DNA of 64,000 nucleotides from an uncultured Flaviramulus sp. GTDB taxonomy: Bacteria > Bacteroidota > Bacteroidia > Flavobacteriales > Flavobacteriaceae. The position numbers and the translations under genes are program-made. The stretch covers positions 1-64,000 of the forward strand of contig CANMUP010000005.1 of assembly GCA_947501105.1 (NCBI GenBank). Direction: 5' to 3'. This document shows positions 38,979-48,640 of the stretch, piece after piece (position 1 is the stretch's first letter; each line of letters opens with the position of its first letter). A model generated the notes under the pieces. The model worked only from the letters and a program-made list of their open reading frames with translations. It had not been told where the DNA came from and made no database searches.

Positions 38979-39887
38979 ATGACTAATTTAAAGCATAAAA
39001 TACAAAAACTACCAAAAGCTGATCTTCATAATCATCTTCATTTAGGAGGATGTATCAAATTGATAAAAGAAGAATACTCAAAATCAACTATTAATATTCC
39101 AAAATATTATGATGGATTAGATGGCATGATTAACTATATCCATAACTATATTAACAAGATTATGTTAACCTCAGAGGATGTTATCTTTTTTATGGAGGCT
39201 GCAATTAAAAGTAGTATTGCAGATAATGTAACTTATCTAGAGGCTAGTGTCGATTTAGGTTTGGTGAAATTCTTTAATAATTCCATAGAAAAACTTATTG
39301 ATGTGGTTTACAAATTAAAGACTACATATCAATCTCAAATAGATTTTCAACCAGATATAGGCATAAACAAAGATTATTTGTTAGACAAAGTATATTTAGA
39401 TGGCTTAGCTTGTATAAACAGTGGGTTATTTAACGGTATAGATTTATATGGCAAAGAATTAAATAGGAAATTAGATGGCTATGTTGAACTTTTTAATATT
39501 GCCAAGGAAAATAAAATTAAAACGAAAGTACATATTGGAGAGTTTTCAGATTGTAAATCTATTGAAAATGCTATCATTTTATTAAACCCAGAGGTAATTC
39601 AACATGGTATCAAGGCGATAAATTCTAAGAAAACTATGGATATGATTATAAACAATAATATTCAATTAAATATTTGTCCTCAAAGTAACTTAAGCTTAGG
39701 TTCAATAAAAAGCATAACCAAACATCCTGTACGGAAGTTATATGAGCATGGTATAAAAATCACAATAAATACTGATGATCTATTATTATTCAATTCAACA
39801 ATTACAGATCAACTTGCAGACTTAATAGAGAATGAACTCTTTTCCTATGAAGAAATTGATACGATAAGGAAAAATGCATTTAAATAA
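38979..39887 (+). CDS. Adenosine deaminase-like amidohydrolase
   Basis: A 302-aa protein of the adenosine/AMP deaminase superfamily. The ATG at 38979 (MTNLKHKIQKLPKADLHNH) is chosen, since the upstream ATG at 38949 overlaps the preceding ORF and adds nothing family-like. Metal ligands His17 and His19 (LHNHLHLGG), catalytic HIGE in KVHIGEFSD, third-ligand His in VIQHGI, the NICPQSN block and the Asp pair INTDDLLLF are all present. It is a little shorter than typical adenosine deaminase (about 330-350 aa). It probably deaminates a purine nucleoside or related base; substrate uncertain. Confidence 0.82.
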   Translation: MTNLKHKIQKLPKADLHNHLHLGGCIKLIKEEYSKSTINIPKYYDGLDGMINYIHNYINKIMLTSEDVIFFMEAAIKSSIADNVTYLEASVDLGLVKFFNNSIEKLIDVVYKLKTTYQSQIDFQPDIGINKDYLLDKVYLDGLACINSGLFNGIDLYGKELNRKLDGYVELFNIAKENKIKTKVHIGEFSDCKSIENAIILLNPEVIQHGIKAINSKKTMDMIINNNIQLNICPQSNLSLGSIKSITKHPVRKLYEHGIKITINTDDLLLFNSTITDQLADLIENELFSYEEIDTIRKNAFK

Positions 39888-39958
39888 ATCTATTAGATGT
39901 ATTTTCGATTTAATAAATTAATTAACTTAGTGATTGGTTATCAATTAAACTTAGAATT

Positions 39959-40786
39959 ATGAAATCTCTATTAGCGTATCTTTCTGTTATTCTTTTTTTT
40001 ACTAATTGTAATAAAAAAACTTCTCAGATTGAATCTGAACCTGATCAACCTTCACAAAATGAGTTTAAATTTTCTAAAATAATTGATTTAACTCATGAGT
40101 TTTCTGAAGAAACTATCTATTGGGTAACTGCTAAAAAATTTAAATTAGATACCGTCTTTAATGGCCATACAGATAAAGGGTTCTTTTATTCTGCCTATAA
40201 TTTTTCCACTGCTGAACATGGAGGTACACACATTGACGCACCAATTCATTTTTCTGAAAATAGTGAAACTGTAGATCAGATTCCATTAAAAAATCTAATA
40301 GGACAGGCTATAAAAATTGATGTTTCAGCAAAAGCTATGTATAATCCAGATTATCAAATTAGTATTGAAGATTTAACAGAATGGGAAGCAAAACAACAAA
40401 TGCAAATACCTGATGGTAGTATTGTATTATTGCAAACTGGTTTTTCTAACTTTTATCCAGATGCAATTAAATATTTAGGGACAGACCAACGTGGTGAAGA
40501 CGCTGTAAAACTTTTACATTTCCCAGGGCTTTCTCCCAAAGCATCAGAGTGGTTGGTAAAGAACAGAAAAATACATGCCATTGGTATTGATACAGCTAGT
40601 ATTGATTATGGACAATCACAACATTTTGGAAGCCATGTAAACTTAATGTCTCAAAATATTTCAGCCTTTGAAAACCTAACAAATCTTGATAAATTACCAA
40701 GCACAGGATTTAACATTGTGGCATTACCTATGAAAATAAAGGGAGGTTCTGGTGCCCCTTTAAGAATAGTCGCTTTATTTAATTAG
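39959..40786 (+). CDS. Cyclase-family (kynurenine formamidase-like) lipoprotein
   Basis: A 275-aa protein with a lipoprotein signal (FFTNC, Cys17) and a kynurenine formamidase/cyclase fold. The metal-binding motif HGGTHIDAPIH is at residues 87-97, and the C-terminal part has the family's IGIDTASIDYG. It is a manganese or zinc hydrolase by family; the exact substrate is unknown, and the export is uncommon for the kynurenine enzymes. It follows the deaminase gene in the same direction with a 71-bp gap. Confidence 0.87.
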   Translation: MKSLLAYLSVILFFTNCNKKTSQIESEPDQPSQNEFKFSKIIDLTHEFSEETIYWVTAKKFKLDTVFNGHTDKGFFYSAYNFSTAEHGGTHIDAPIHFSENSETVDQIPLKNLIGQAIKIDVSAKAMYNPDYQISIEDLTEWEAKQQMQIPDGSIVLLQTGFSNFYPDAIKYLGTDQRGEDAVKLLHFPGLSPKASEWLVKNRKIHAIGIDTASIDYGQSQHFGSHVNLMSQNISAFENLTNLDKLPSTGFNIVALPMKIKGGSGAPLRIVALFN

Positions 40787-40810
40787 AATATTTATTAAAA
40801 GCATTAGTAT

Positions 40811-41206
40811 ATGGAACAACTTACTCTAACTACACCTGCACTTTTATTTTCTGCCATCTCTTTAATTATGCTTGCCTATACTAATAGGTTTTTGGCTTAT
40901 GCAGCCATAATAAGAAACTTGCACGATAAATATAAACAGAAGAAAGACTCCATATTAATTGCCCAAATAAAAAACATAAAACAACGTTTGTATTTAACGC
41001 GATCTATGCAAATTTTTGGTATAAGTAGCTTACTACTTTGTGTTTTAACTATGTTTTTAATTTATATACAGCAACATAATATTGCTATTTGGGTTTTTGG
41101 TTTTGCTCTTTTATTATTAATTATTTCACTAAGTCTTTTAATTATCGAAATTCAAATTTCTGTAAAGGCCTTAGAACATCATATTAGTGATATTGAGAAT
41201 AACTGA
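40811..41206 (+). CDS. DUF2721 membrane protein
   Basis: A 131-aa protein of the DUF2721 family: a first helix with LLFSAISLIMLAYTNRFL, a basic cytosolic stretch (YKQKKDSILIAQIKNIKQRLYLTRSMQIFGISSLL), two further membrane segments and an acidic end. The function is unknown. It starts 24 bases after the cyclase-family gene and is probably in the same transcript. Confidence 0.82.
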   Translation: MEQLTLTTPALLFSAISLIMLAYTNRFLAYAAIIRNLHDKYKQKKDSILIAQIKNIKQRLYLTRSMQIFGISSLLLCVLTMFLIYIQQHNIAIWVFGFALLLLIISLSLLIIEIQISVKALEHHISDIENN

Positions 41207-41384
41207 TATACATTAAAAAGGTACTATAACAAAACTCTAATCCCTAGATAAAGAAATAAATATGATCCATTTGACTTTGTTAGAAAAAATTGATAGCTTC
41301 GTTTAACCTTGTATATAAACCATTAAAAATAGGTTAATATAATTGAAAAGCATTGTGCCTAATTTTGAATAAAATATAGTATGT

Positions 41385-41915
41385 ATGTTTAACAAGTTTA
41401 TTCTCTTTACACTATTCTTGGTTGTTTTCACAAATCAGGGAAATTCTCAATCTCTAAATAACCTAAAAGAGATTAATAAAGTCTGGGATAAATTTTACCA
41501 CGCTTTTGACTCATTGGACTATAAACTTCTGGCAGAGATTCATTCAAGAAAATTAGTACGAATTTCTGGTGGCAATAAGATAACTGATTATCAAAGCTAT
41601 ATAAACAACTATAAAACAAGATTTAAGAAAGCGAAGGATAATAACATTTCAAACAAAATCTCACTACGATTCTTTGAAAGAATTAATAATGATTCCATTG
41701 CAAGTGAAAGGGGTATATATAAACTTATTAGAATAGATAATCAGGGGAATAAACAAACTTATCATGGTCAATTTCATGTCATCTTTAAAAAAGAGGTTGG
41801 TATGTGGAAAATATTAATGGATTATGATTCTAATGAAGAGAATAGCATAGGAGAAAAAGACTATATCAAAGCGCACGCTATAGATGAACTCGATAAATTT
41901 ACTCAGGAGGAGTAA
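41385..41915 (+). CDS. Secreted NTF2-like protein
   Basis: A 176-aa exported protein (signal peptide ending QGNSQ). The body has the SnoaL/DUF4440-like pattern: a helix EINKVWDKFYHAFDSLDYKLLAEIHSRKLVRISGG, a middle region with charged residues, and a closing sheet HGQFHVIFKKEVGMWKILMDYDSN. Such proteins can be ligand-binding or enzymatic; no catalytic residues are obvious. It stands alone. Confidence 0.7.
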   Translation: MFNKFILFTLFLVVFTNQGNSQSLNNLKEINKVWDKFYHAFDSLDYKLLAEIHSRKLVRISGGNKITDYQSYINNYKTRFKKAKDNNISNKISLRFFERINNDSIASERGIYKLIRIDNQGNKQTYHGQFHVIFKKEVGMWKILMDYDSNEENSIGEKDYIKAHAIDELDKFTQEE

Positions 41916-42007
41916 ACCTTGATCAAAAAACAACTATAACCTCTTTCTATTTAACTTCAATTAATAATGACTAATTCTTAAACATTAAACGAACTTAATT
42001 TTTAAAC

Positions 42008-43366
42008 CTATAAAGCACTAATAATATCATACTTAGTAATAATTTGATGTGACCCATCTTCTAGTTTTACTAAAACTGCATTATTATCTCTATTAAATAG
42101 TTTAGAAATATCTTCGATGTCTGTATTTTTACTAACCACAGGAAATGGTTTATGCATAACATCTTTTATTGGTAAATCTGAAATGTCTTTGTTTTCAATA
42201 TACATACGCAACAAATCGGCTTCATCAATAGCTCCAACAAATCCTGTAGAATCTTCAACAGGTATTTGAGATATTTTATACTTCTTCATACGCTCAATGG
42301 CATGCGATACTAATTCTTCAGTTTTAACCGTTACCAAAATTTGGTTTTCGGTATTCTTTACAAGGTCTTCAGCAGTTGTATTTTCATCTTCAATAAAACC
42401 ACGTTCTCGCATCCATTCGTCATTAAACATTTTACCAACATAGCGACTTCCGTGATCATGAAACAATACTACTACAACATCATCCTTTGTAAATTCTTCT
42501 TTTAATTGTAATATGCCTTTTATTGCAGAACCAGCAGAATTACCTAAAAACATACCTTCTTCTTTGGCTAGTTTTTGTGTATAAATTGCCGCGTCTTTAT
42601 CTGTTACTTTAGTAAATCCATCAATAAGACTAAAATCTACATTTTCTGGTAAAATATCTTCGCCTATCCCCTCTGTGATATAAGGATAAATTTCATTCTC
42701 ATCAAATTCTCCAGTTTCGTGATACTTTTTAAATACAGAACCATACGTATCTACACCCCAAATTTTAATATTAGGGTTTTGTTCTTTTAAATATTTGCCT
42801 ACACCAGAAATGGTTCCTCCAGTACCAACACCAACCACAAAATGCGTGATTTTGCCATCGGTTTGTTTCCAAATTTCTGGGCCAGTGCTTTCGTAATGCG
42901 CCTTAGCGTTGCTTGGATTGTCATATTGATTTACATACCATGAGTTTGGTGTTTCTTCACTTAATCGTTTTGAAACTGAATAATAACTTCTGGGATCTGT
43001 AGGTTCTACATTTGTAGGACATACTACTACCTTTGCTCCTACTGCTCTTAAAATATCCATTTTTTCTTTGGACTGCTTGTCGCTAATTACAAAAACACAT
43101 TTGTACCCTTTTACAATGGCTGCTAAAGCTAATCCCATACCAGTGTTACCTGATGTCCCTTCAATAATAGTGCCTCCTGGTTTTAAACGCCCATCTGCTT
43201 CAGCGTCTTCAATCATTTTAAGTGCCATTCTATCTTTTGTAGAATTTCCTGGGTTAAAGGTTTCGTATTTTGATAAAACTAAGCACGGTAAGTCTTTAGT
43301 TAAAGAATTTAGTTTTACCAATGGTGTATTACCAATAGTTTCTAATATATTTTTTGCGTATTCCAT
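42008..43366 (-). CDS. Cystathionine beta-synthase with CBS domain pair
   Basis: A 452-aa PLP enzyme of the cysteine synthase/CBS fold. Lys44 in NPGNSTKDRMAL is the PLP-binding lysine, and TSGNTGMGLA and VGTGGTISGVGKYL bind the cofactor phosphate. About 335-452 is a CBS domain pair (VTVKTEELVSHAIERMKKYKISQIPV and PFPVVSKNTDIEDISKLF), probably for allosteric control. It condenses serine or O-acetylserine with homocysteine or sulfide; which one is not clear from sequence. No metabolic neighbour is present. Nearest neighbours are a convergent NTF2-like gene and a LolE-like gene. Confidence 0.93.
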   Translation of the reverse strand: MEYAKNILETIGNTPLVKLNSLTKDLPCLVLSKYETFNPGNSTKDRMALKMIEDAEADGRLKPGGTIIEGTSGNTGMGLALAAIVKGYKCVFVISDKQSKEKMDILRAVGAKVVVCPTNVEPTDPRSYYSVSKRLSEETPNSWYVNQYDNPSNAKAHYESTGPEIWKQTDGKITHFVVGVGTGGTISGVGKYLKEQNPNIKIWGVDTYGSVFKKYHETGEFDENEIYPYITEGIGEDILPENVDFSLIDGFTKVTDKDAAIYTQKLAKEEGMFLGNSAGSAIKGILQLKEEFTKDDVVVVLFHDHGSRYVGKMFNDEWMRERGFIEDENTTAEDLVKNTENQILVTVKTEELVSHAIERMKKYKISQIPVEDSTGFVGAIDEADLLRMYIENKDISDLPIKDVMHKPFPVVSKNTDIEDISKLFNRDNNAVLVKLEDGSHQIITKYDIISAL

Positions 43367-43528
43367 TTCTAATTTTATGTTTTTTTAAAGGTAAAATATG
43401 TTCGCCTTTAAAATATTTAGCCATTTTTTAAAATCTTTAACTAGGCTCGTTTCATAGTTTGCAAATTTAACATATTACTGCAAGTTTTTATGATGTTAAT
43501 ACTAAATTTTAATATTAATTCTAGTTTT

Positions 43529-43688
43529 GCGTTAGGGATTGTAGCGGCATCCTTTTTAAAACAGACATCTCCAAATTAATTTTCAAGTAAATAATTAATA
43601 GATAGCCACGTCGCTGACTCCTCGCCATGACGTTTTAAAAAGATATAGTGGAAAGCCTGACTTTTTGTTTTTGTCAAAAAGTAACGCC
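43529..43688. other. Structured intergenic element, about 160 bp
   Basis: Ends GCGTTA (43530-43535) and TAACGC (43682-43687) pair, ATCCTTTTTAAAAC (43550-43563) and GTTTTAAAAAGAT (43632-43644) pair with one bulge, and ACTTTTTG/CAAAAAGT (43660-43667, 43674-43681) forms another stem. No ORF is present. A REP-like repeat of family B occupies the centre. It may be a non-coding RNA or a palindromic mobile repeat. Confidence 0.55.
43601..43632. repeat. REP-like repeat, family B copy 1
   Basis: GATAGCCACGTCGCT...CTCCTCGCCATGACG resembles the widespread bacterial REP type GATTGCCACGTCG...CTCGCAATGACG with a few changes. A related copy lies at 48641-48675. Confidence 0.6.
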
Positions 43689-43696
43689 CAAATTAT

Positions 43697-44932
43697 TTAT
43701 TCAAATCTAATAGCTTTTACTGGTGATATTTTTGTGATGATGTATGAGGGCACTAAAAGCATTAGTAAGCATAAGATTAGTGTACCAATATTTAAAGCAA
43801 TAACATATCCTATACTTATAAAAACTGGAGCTTCAGTAACATAATACACGCTTGGGTCGAGCGGAAATATTTTAAAATACTTTTGAGCAAACAAAATACC
43901 TAAACCCAAAATATTACCCCATAACAGTCCTAAAAAAATAAGGTATGATGCATTGTAAACAAATAGTTTGCGAATGCTAAAGTTATTACTCCCTAAGGCC
44001 TTTAAAATGCCAATCATTTGAGTGCGCTCGAGTATTAAAACTAGTAGCGCAGTTATCATGTTAATACCTGCTACGAGTATCATAATACCAATAATACCGT
44101 AAATGTTTTTATCAAAAATTTTAATCCACTCTAAAATAGAATAGTATTTATCTGCAATTGTTTGTGTGTTTAATGTTGATGGTGTGTTTTGATAAATTTC
44201 TATCCCTTTCTTTTGCAGTTCGCTGTAATCATTTATAAAAACTTCGAAACCTCCAATTTGGTCCTCTTTCCATTTATTAATACGCTGCAAATGACGAATA
44301 TCTCCTATTAAATAGGTGGCATCAAAATCTTGAAACCCCGAATTATAAATACCCGCAATAGTATACGTAATAATATTTGGCAGCCTATTTGGGTCTTCCT
44401 TTTTAAATATCATTTGAAATGTATCACCCAATTTAAATTGCAATCGATTTGCCAAATACTTAGATATTAAAACCTCTTCATTTCGTTTGCCATTGTAATC
44501 TGGAAGCCTGCCTTCAATTAAAAACTCCTTAAAATAACTCCAGTTATAATCTGCTCCAACACCTTTTAAAACGGCACCTTCAAAATCAGTTTCGGTACGT
44601 ATAACCCCAAATTTTGTTGCTACGACTTGAATATGACTTATACCTTCAACCGTTTTAAATTCTGGATAAAACTCTTGATTTTTTGATATAGGAAATACAC
44701 TTTCTTGTGAGTTATTACTATCGTAATATGTAATATTTACGTGTCCATTAAAGGCCACTACTTTATCTCGAATTTTTTGTTGCAAACCAATTCCTGTCGC
44801 AATCGCAATCATCATCACGACCATACCTATTGCAATTGCAGCAATCCCAATTTTTATTATTGGTGCCGAAATACTACTTTTATACGCTTTACTACCAATA
44901 ATGCGTTTAGCTATAAAAAACTCGTAATTCAA
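43697..44932 (-). CDS. LolE/LolC-like ABC permease
   Basis: A 411-aa inner-membrane permease of the MacB/FtsX family: one N-terminal helix (about 20-50), a periplasmic MacB-like domain (about 50-270) and three C-terminal helices (from about 280). Recognisable are KSSISAPIIKIGIAAIAIGM and the domain core IEGRLPDYNGKRNEEVLISKYLANRLQFKLGD. It fits the lipoprotein-releasing type. No cognate ATPase is adjacent, so the LolD partner must lie elsewhere. It is divergent from the NamZ-like gene by just 8 bases. Confidence 0.88.
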   Translation of the reverse strand: MNYEFFIAKRIIGSKAYKSSISAPIIKIGIAAIAIGMVVMMIAIATGIGLQQKIRDKVVAFNGHVNITYYDSNNSQESVFPISKNQEFYPEFKTVEGISHIQVVATKFGVIRTETDFEGAVLKGVGADYNWSYFKEFLIEGRLPDYNGKRNEEVLISKYLANRLQFKLGDTFQMIFKKEDPNRLPNIITYTIAGIYNSGFQDFDATYLIGDIRHLQRINKWKEDQIGGFEVFINDYSELQKKGIEIYQNTPSTLNTQTIADKYYSILEWIKIFDKNIYGIIGIMILVAGINMITALLVLILERTQMIGILKALGSNNFSIRKLFVYNASYLIFLGLLWGNILGLGILFAQKYFKIFPLDPSVYYVTEAPVFISIGYVIALNIGTLILCLLMLLVPSYIITKISPVKAIRFE

Positions 44933-44940
44933 TTTATATT

Positions 44941-46269
44941 ATGCAATTTAAAGGTTTCCTCAGTTTTAAATTTAACACATCTATACCAAGAGAACTTAAT
45001 ATTATTACTAGATTTTTTGTTAAATGCCCATTCTGGGCTTTCAAAAATACAGTTTTATTATTTGTTTTAGTAATGATTTCTTGCGGAAGTAAATCGAAAT
45101 CAAAAGATACTTCAAGTATAACAAATGATGAGATTCTGAAATCAGCTCAGAACGAAAAAGCTATTGTAGTTGGTGCAAACCAAACTGAAGCTTATTTACC
45201 ATTAATAAACGGAAAGCGCCTAGGTATTGTTGCAAATCAGACTTCTGTTATATTTAAGGCAAAAGGTGAAAATTACACTCATCTAGTAGATTCATTAATA
45301 ACTTTGAACATTGATATTAAAAAAGTATTTGCTCCAGAACATGGATTCCGTGGTACTGCAGATGCTGGTGAAAAGATAAAAGATGGTATCGATACTAAAA
45401 CTAATTTGCCTATACTTTCGCTTCATGGTAAAAACAGAAAACCATCAAAAGAACAGCTAGAAGATGTAGATATTATGATTTTTGACATACAAGATGTTGG
45501 TGCTCGCTTTTACACCTATATATCTACTTTGCATTATATTATGGAGGCTTGTGCTGAAGCTGGAATTCCGTTATTGATTTTTGATAGACCAAACCCAAAC
45601 GGGCATTATATTGATGGTCCAACTTTAGAAATTGAAAACAAAAGTTTTCTTGGTATGCATACTATTCCGTTAGTACATGGTATGACTATTGGCGAATATG
45701 CACATATGTTAAACGGCGAAGGGTGGCTAACAAACCAATTAAAATGCAATATTACTGTTATACCTGTAAAGTATTACACACACGATACATTTTATAGTTT
45801 ACCCATTAGACCTTCACCCAATTTACCAAACGATCAATCCATAAAACTATACCCAAGTTTGGGGCTTTTTGAAGGCACAAATGTAAATGCTGGACGTGGA
45901 ACAGAATTTCAGTTTCAACGCTATGGTGCTCCTTTTTTAGATAAAGAAAATCTTAAGTTTACATATACACCTATTCCTAATTTTGGAGCTAAACACCCAA
46001 AGCATAAAAATGAACTTTGCTATGGTGAAGATTTAAAAGATGAAGATATTGAAGGTGCTATGACTTTAAAGTGGGTTATAAAAGCTTATAAAAATTCGAC
46101 TGATAAATCTTTGTTTTTTCTTACCAAAGGTTTTACAAAACATGCAGGAAATGACCAACTTCAAAAACAAATTGAAGCTGGTTGGACTGAAAAAGCCATT
46201 AAAGACACATGGCAAGATGACTTGAAGGCGTTTAAAAAAGTTCGTGAAAAATATTTGATTTATGATTAA
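44941..46269 (+). CDS. DUF1343/NamZ-like exo-muramidase lipoprotein
   Basis: A 442-aa protein with a long N-terminal leader (about 35 residues) before the lipoprotein signal FVLVMISCG (Cys48). The body has the DUF1343/GH171 pattern of NamZ, an exo-beta-N-acetylmuramidase that trims muramyl residues: VFAPEHGFRGTADAGEKI, LIFDRPNPNGHYIDGP and VNAGRGTEFQFQRYGAPF. It likely recycles peptidoglycan in the periplasm. The start at 44941 is only 8 bases from the divergent LolE-like ATG, and no better in-frame start exists upstream of the lipobox, so the N-terminus may be misassigned. Confidence 0.85.
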   Translation: MQFKGFLSFKFNTSIPRELNIITRFFVKCPFWAFKNTVLLFVLVMISCGSKSKSKDTSSITNDEILKSAQNEKAIVVGANQTEAYLPLINGKRLGIVANQTSVIFKAKGENYTHLVDSLITLNIDIKKVFAPEHGFRGTADAGEKIKDGIDTKTNLPILSLHGKNRKPSKEQLEDVDIMIFDIQDVGARFYTYISTLHYIMEACAEAGIPLLIFDRPNPNGHYIDGPTLEIENKSFLGMHTIPLVHGMTIGEYAHMLNGEGWLTNQLKCNITVIPVKYYTHDTFYSLPIRPSPNLPNDQSIKLYPSLGLFEGTNVNAGRGTEFQFQRYGAPFLDKENLKFTYTPIPNFGAKHPKHKNELCYGEDLKDEDIEGAMTLKWVIKAYKNSTDKSLFFLTKGFTKHAGNDQLQKQIEAGWTEKAIKDTWQDDLKAFKKVREKYLIYD

Positions 46270-46318
46270 ATCATCTGCATAACTTTGATACTAGTTAGAT
46301 TATACCAGAAATAACAAC

Positions 46319-47194
46319 TTATTCATGAAGCAAATTTAACAGCCTATCTGGATAGTCTGTAATAATTCCATCTACGTTAAGGTTAATAAGCGTCTTTAAA
46401 TCTTCAACTGAGTTAACCGTCCATGGAATTACTTTAAAATTTTCGACTTGTAAATTTCTAACAGTTTTAGCATCTAAAAGTTTATAATCAGGACTAACTA
46501 TTTCTGGCAAATAACTCATTGAAGTGAGTTTTTCCCAAATATCCTCATTCCCTCCAATTAAAAGAGCCACTTTCATTTTTGGAGATTGCTTTTTAGTTTC
46601 TTCTAAAATTCTTAAATCGAAACTTTGAATATTAGTGGTTTTAAAAACTTGGTTGTCATTTATCACTCTTAAAACTAGAGCAACAAAATCTTTTGGGTTT
46701 GGTGTAAATATTCCATCAAAACTAGGATTAGATTTAATTTCAATGTTGAACTTAATTTTTGGATTTAGCTTTTTTGAAGCTTTTATGACTTCATCTAAAG
46801 ATGGTTTATATGCTTTTAATTTTTGTTGCTTTGCAAATCTTGGATGAAATTTTGTGCCACAATCAAACTGTTTGATACTATCAAAAGTCATTTGATATAA
46901 ATTGTACTTTTTGTCGTAGTCTTCTGGTATTTCAAACCCATTCACATCCAAACAAATGGTTCTACTCATAAAAGGCTCATGAGATACTACAACAATATTA
47001 TCTTTAGAAATTGCCACATCCAACTCAATAGTATGCACACCTAATTCTATGGCTTTTTTAAAGGCTTCAACTGTGTTTTCTGGCATCAAACCACGACAGC
47101 CTCTATGCCCTTGAACATCAATATTTTTTTTTGAACTACAGTTTGTAAGAAGCATTAATGCTATACAAATAGTAACTAGCCTAAATTTATTCAT
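46319..47194 (-). CDS. Glycerophosphodiester phosphodiesterase lipoprotein
   Basis: A 291-aa lipoprotein (lipobox LTNC, Cys19) of the GDPD family. Catalytic and metal motifs are HRGCRGLMPENT (His30, Arg31, Glu39, Asn40), ELDVAISKD and SHEPF. It hydrolyses glycerophosphodiesters to glycerol-3-phosphate and an alcohol. It overlaps the sterol desaturase-like gene by 8 bases (47187-47194), so the two are probably an operon for lipid turnover. Confidence 0.93.
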   Translation of the reverse strand: MNKFRLVTICIALMLLTNCSSKKNIDVQGHRGCRGLMPENTVEAFKKAIELGVHTIELDVAISKDNIVVVSHEPFMSRTICLDVNGFEIPEDYDKKYNLYQMTFDSIKQFDCGTKFHPRFAKQQKLKAYKPSLDEVIKASKKLNPKIKFNIEIKSNPSFDGIFTPNPKDFVALVLRVINDNQVFKTTNIQSFDLRILEETKKQSPKMKVALLIGGNEDIWEKLTSMSYLPEIVSPDYKLLDAKTVRNLQVENFKVIPWTVNSVEDLKTLINLNVDGIITDYPDRLLNLLHE

Positions 47195-48026
47195 CTTCGC
47201 TAAATGTAGAAGGTTTTCTATATTTCTGAAAAGGTTGTTTCAACAAATCTTTAATATTGCTATTTTCTTTTTCGTTTGGAAATACATCAACGCCATACAC
47301 AATTTTATCAGTATCTAATTCCATGTATGTGCCTAACAATCTATCCCAAACCGAAAAAATATTTCCGTAGTTAGAGTCTGTATATGGCATTTTATAATGA
47401 TGATGTACCTTGTGCATATCTGGAGACACCAACACATAGCTTATTAATTTGTCTATCTTTTTTGGCAACTTAATGTTTGAATGACTAAATTGTGTTGCAA
47501 CAATTGATAATGATTGATACAGCATAACGATACCTATTGGCGCACCAATTACAATAACACCAATTAACGTAAATGTATAACGAATAACACTCTCAATGGG
47601 GTGATGTCTGTTCGCCGTAGTAGCATCAACTTTATGATCAGAATGGTGTACCAAATGTACCATCCACAACGGTGGTACTTTATGCTCTATTAAATGTGGT
47701 AAATATGCTCCAAAAAAGTCCATTAAAAAGACGCCTAAAACAACATATAAGCCTAACGACATCTCTGGTAACCAATTTAAAATCCCAAAATTATTAATAA
47801 TTGCCCAATCAGAAGACATTAATAAAAGAAATGCCATAGGTAAGTTAACAAGTATGGTGGTTATTGTAAAAAATATGTTAGGAACGGCATGTTTCCATTT
47901 TTTATAATTGAAACTAAACAAAGGCATCGCACCCTCTAAAAGCCAGAAAAAAGTTAAACCTCCTACGATAATGATACCACGATGAAGTGGTGGAATGGTT
48001 TCGAAATATTGCAATAAAGCTTCCAA
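47187..48026 (-). CDS. Sterol desaturase/fatty acid hydroxylase family membrane protein
   Basis: A 279-aa membrane protein with about four helices and the histidine clusters of the diiron hydroxylase family: HLIEH, HLVHHSDH, NRHHP and HKVHHHYKMP. Long members act on sterols or fatty acids. Substrate and electron donor are unknown here. It is first in a two-gene unit with the phosphodiesterase. Confidence 0.87.
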   Translation of the reverse strand: MEALLQYFETIPPLHRGIIIVGGLTFFWLLEGAMPLFSFNYKKWKHAVPNIFFTITTILVNLPMAFLLLMSSDWAIINNFGILNWLPEMSLGLYVVLGVFLMDFFGAYLPHLIEHKVPPLWMVHLVHHSDHKVDATTANRHHPIESVIRYTFTLIGVIVIGAPIGIVMLYQSLSIVATQFSHSNIKLPKKIDKLISYVLVSPDMHKVHHHYKMPYTDSNYGNIFSVWDRLLGTYMELDTDKIVYGVDVFPNEKENSNIKDLLKQPFQKYRKPSTFSEDE

Positions 48027-48067
48027 TAGAAAAAATTTAGATACTAAATATAATAAAAACTTAGAAG

Positions 48068-48562
48068 TTAAAGCTTAACTCTTTTTTTCATTTCTTCAAC
48101 AATATTAAAAGCTGCAGGACACATAGCAACATTTTTTAAAGTGAGGTTAGAAACTTGCTGAAACTTTTTTCTATCTGTATGCGGGAATTCTCTGCAAGCC
48201 TTTGGTCGCACCTCATAAATAGAGCAATAATTATCAGCTCCTAAAAAAGTACATGGCACATTTTGCAACACATAATCGTTATCCTCATCAACTCTCAGAA
48301 ATTGATTTATAAATTGTTGTGGCTTTTGTTTAAAATGCTTCGATATTCTATTAATATCTTTGTCTGTAAATAATGGTCCTGTGGTTTTACAACAATTTGC
48401 ACAAGTTAAACAATCGGTTTTTTCAAACTCTTCATCATGTAATTCCTGCATCACATAATCTAAATTTTTAGGCAGTTTCTTTTTAAGCTTTGCAAAGAAT
48501 TTTTTGTTTTCGTTATGCTTATCTTTGGCGAGCTTTGGAAGATTATTTATAATGTCTTGCAT
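48068..48562 (-). CDS. YkgJ-type cysteine cluster protein
   Basis: A 164-aa protein with the Fe/Zn-binding cysteine pattern of the YkgJ family: DCLTCANCCKTTGPLF early and CTFLGADNYCSIYEVRPKACREFP later. The start at 48562 (MQDIINNLPKLAKDK) is preferred; the ATG six codons upstream adds an odd MYYFYT leader. The role is unknown. It is close to the preceding desaturase gene (41-bp gap). Confidence 0.86.
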   Translation of the reverse strand: MQDIINNLPKLAKDKHNENKKFFAKLKKKLPKNLDYVMQELHDEEFEKTDCLTCANCCKTTGPLFTDKDINRISKHFKQKPQQFINQFLRVDEDNDYVLQNVPCTFLGADNYCSIYEVRPKACREFPHTDRKKFQQVSNLTLKNVAMCPAAFNIVEEMKKRVKL

Positions 48563-48640
48563 GGTGTAAAAATAATACATTTCGTCGCTACGAATGAAGT
48601 AAAACTGAAGTAATTTTTAAAATTCAAACACCAAATTAAG

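Noticed and set aside
44741-45070. Plus-strand 109-codon ORF across the LolE-NamZ junction
   Set aside because: His/Asn/Cys-rich shadow of the LolE-like gene on the other strand, with no signal or domain.
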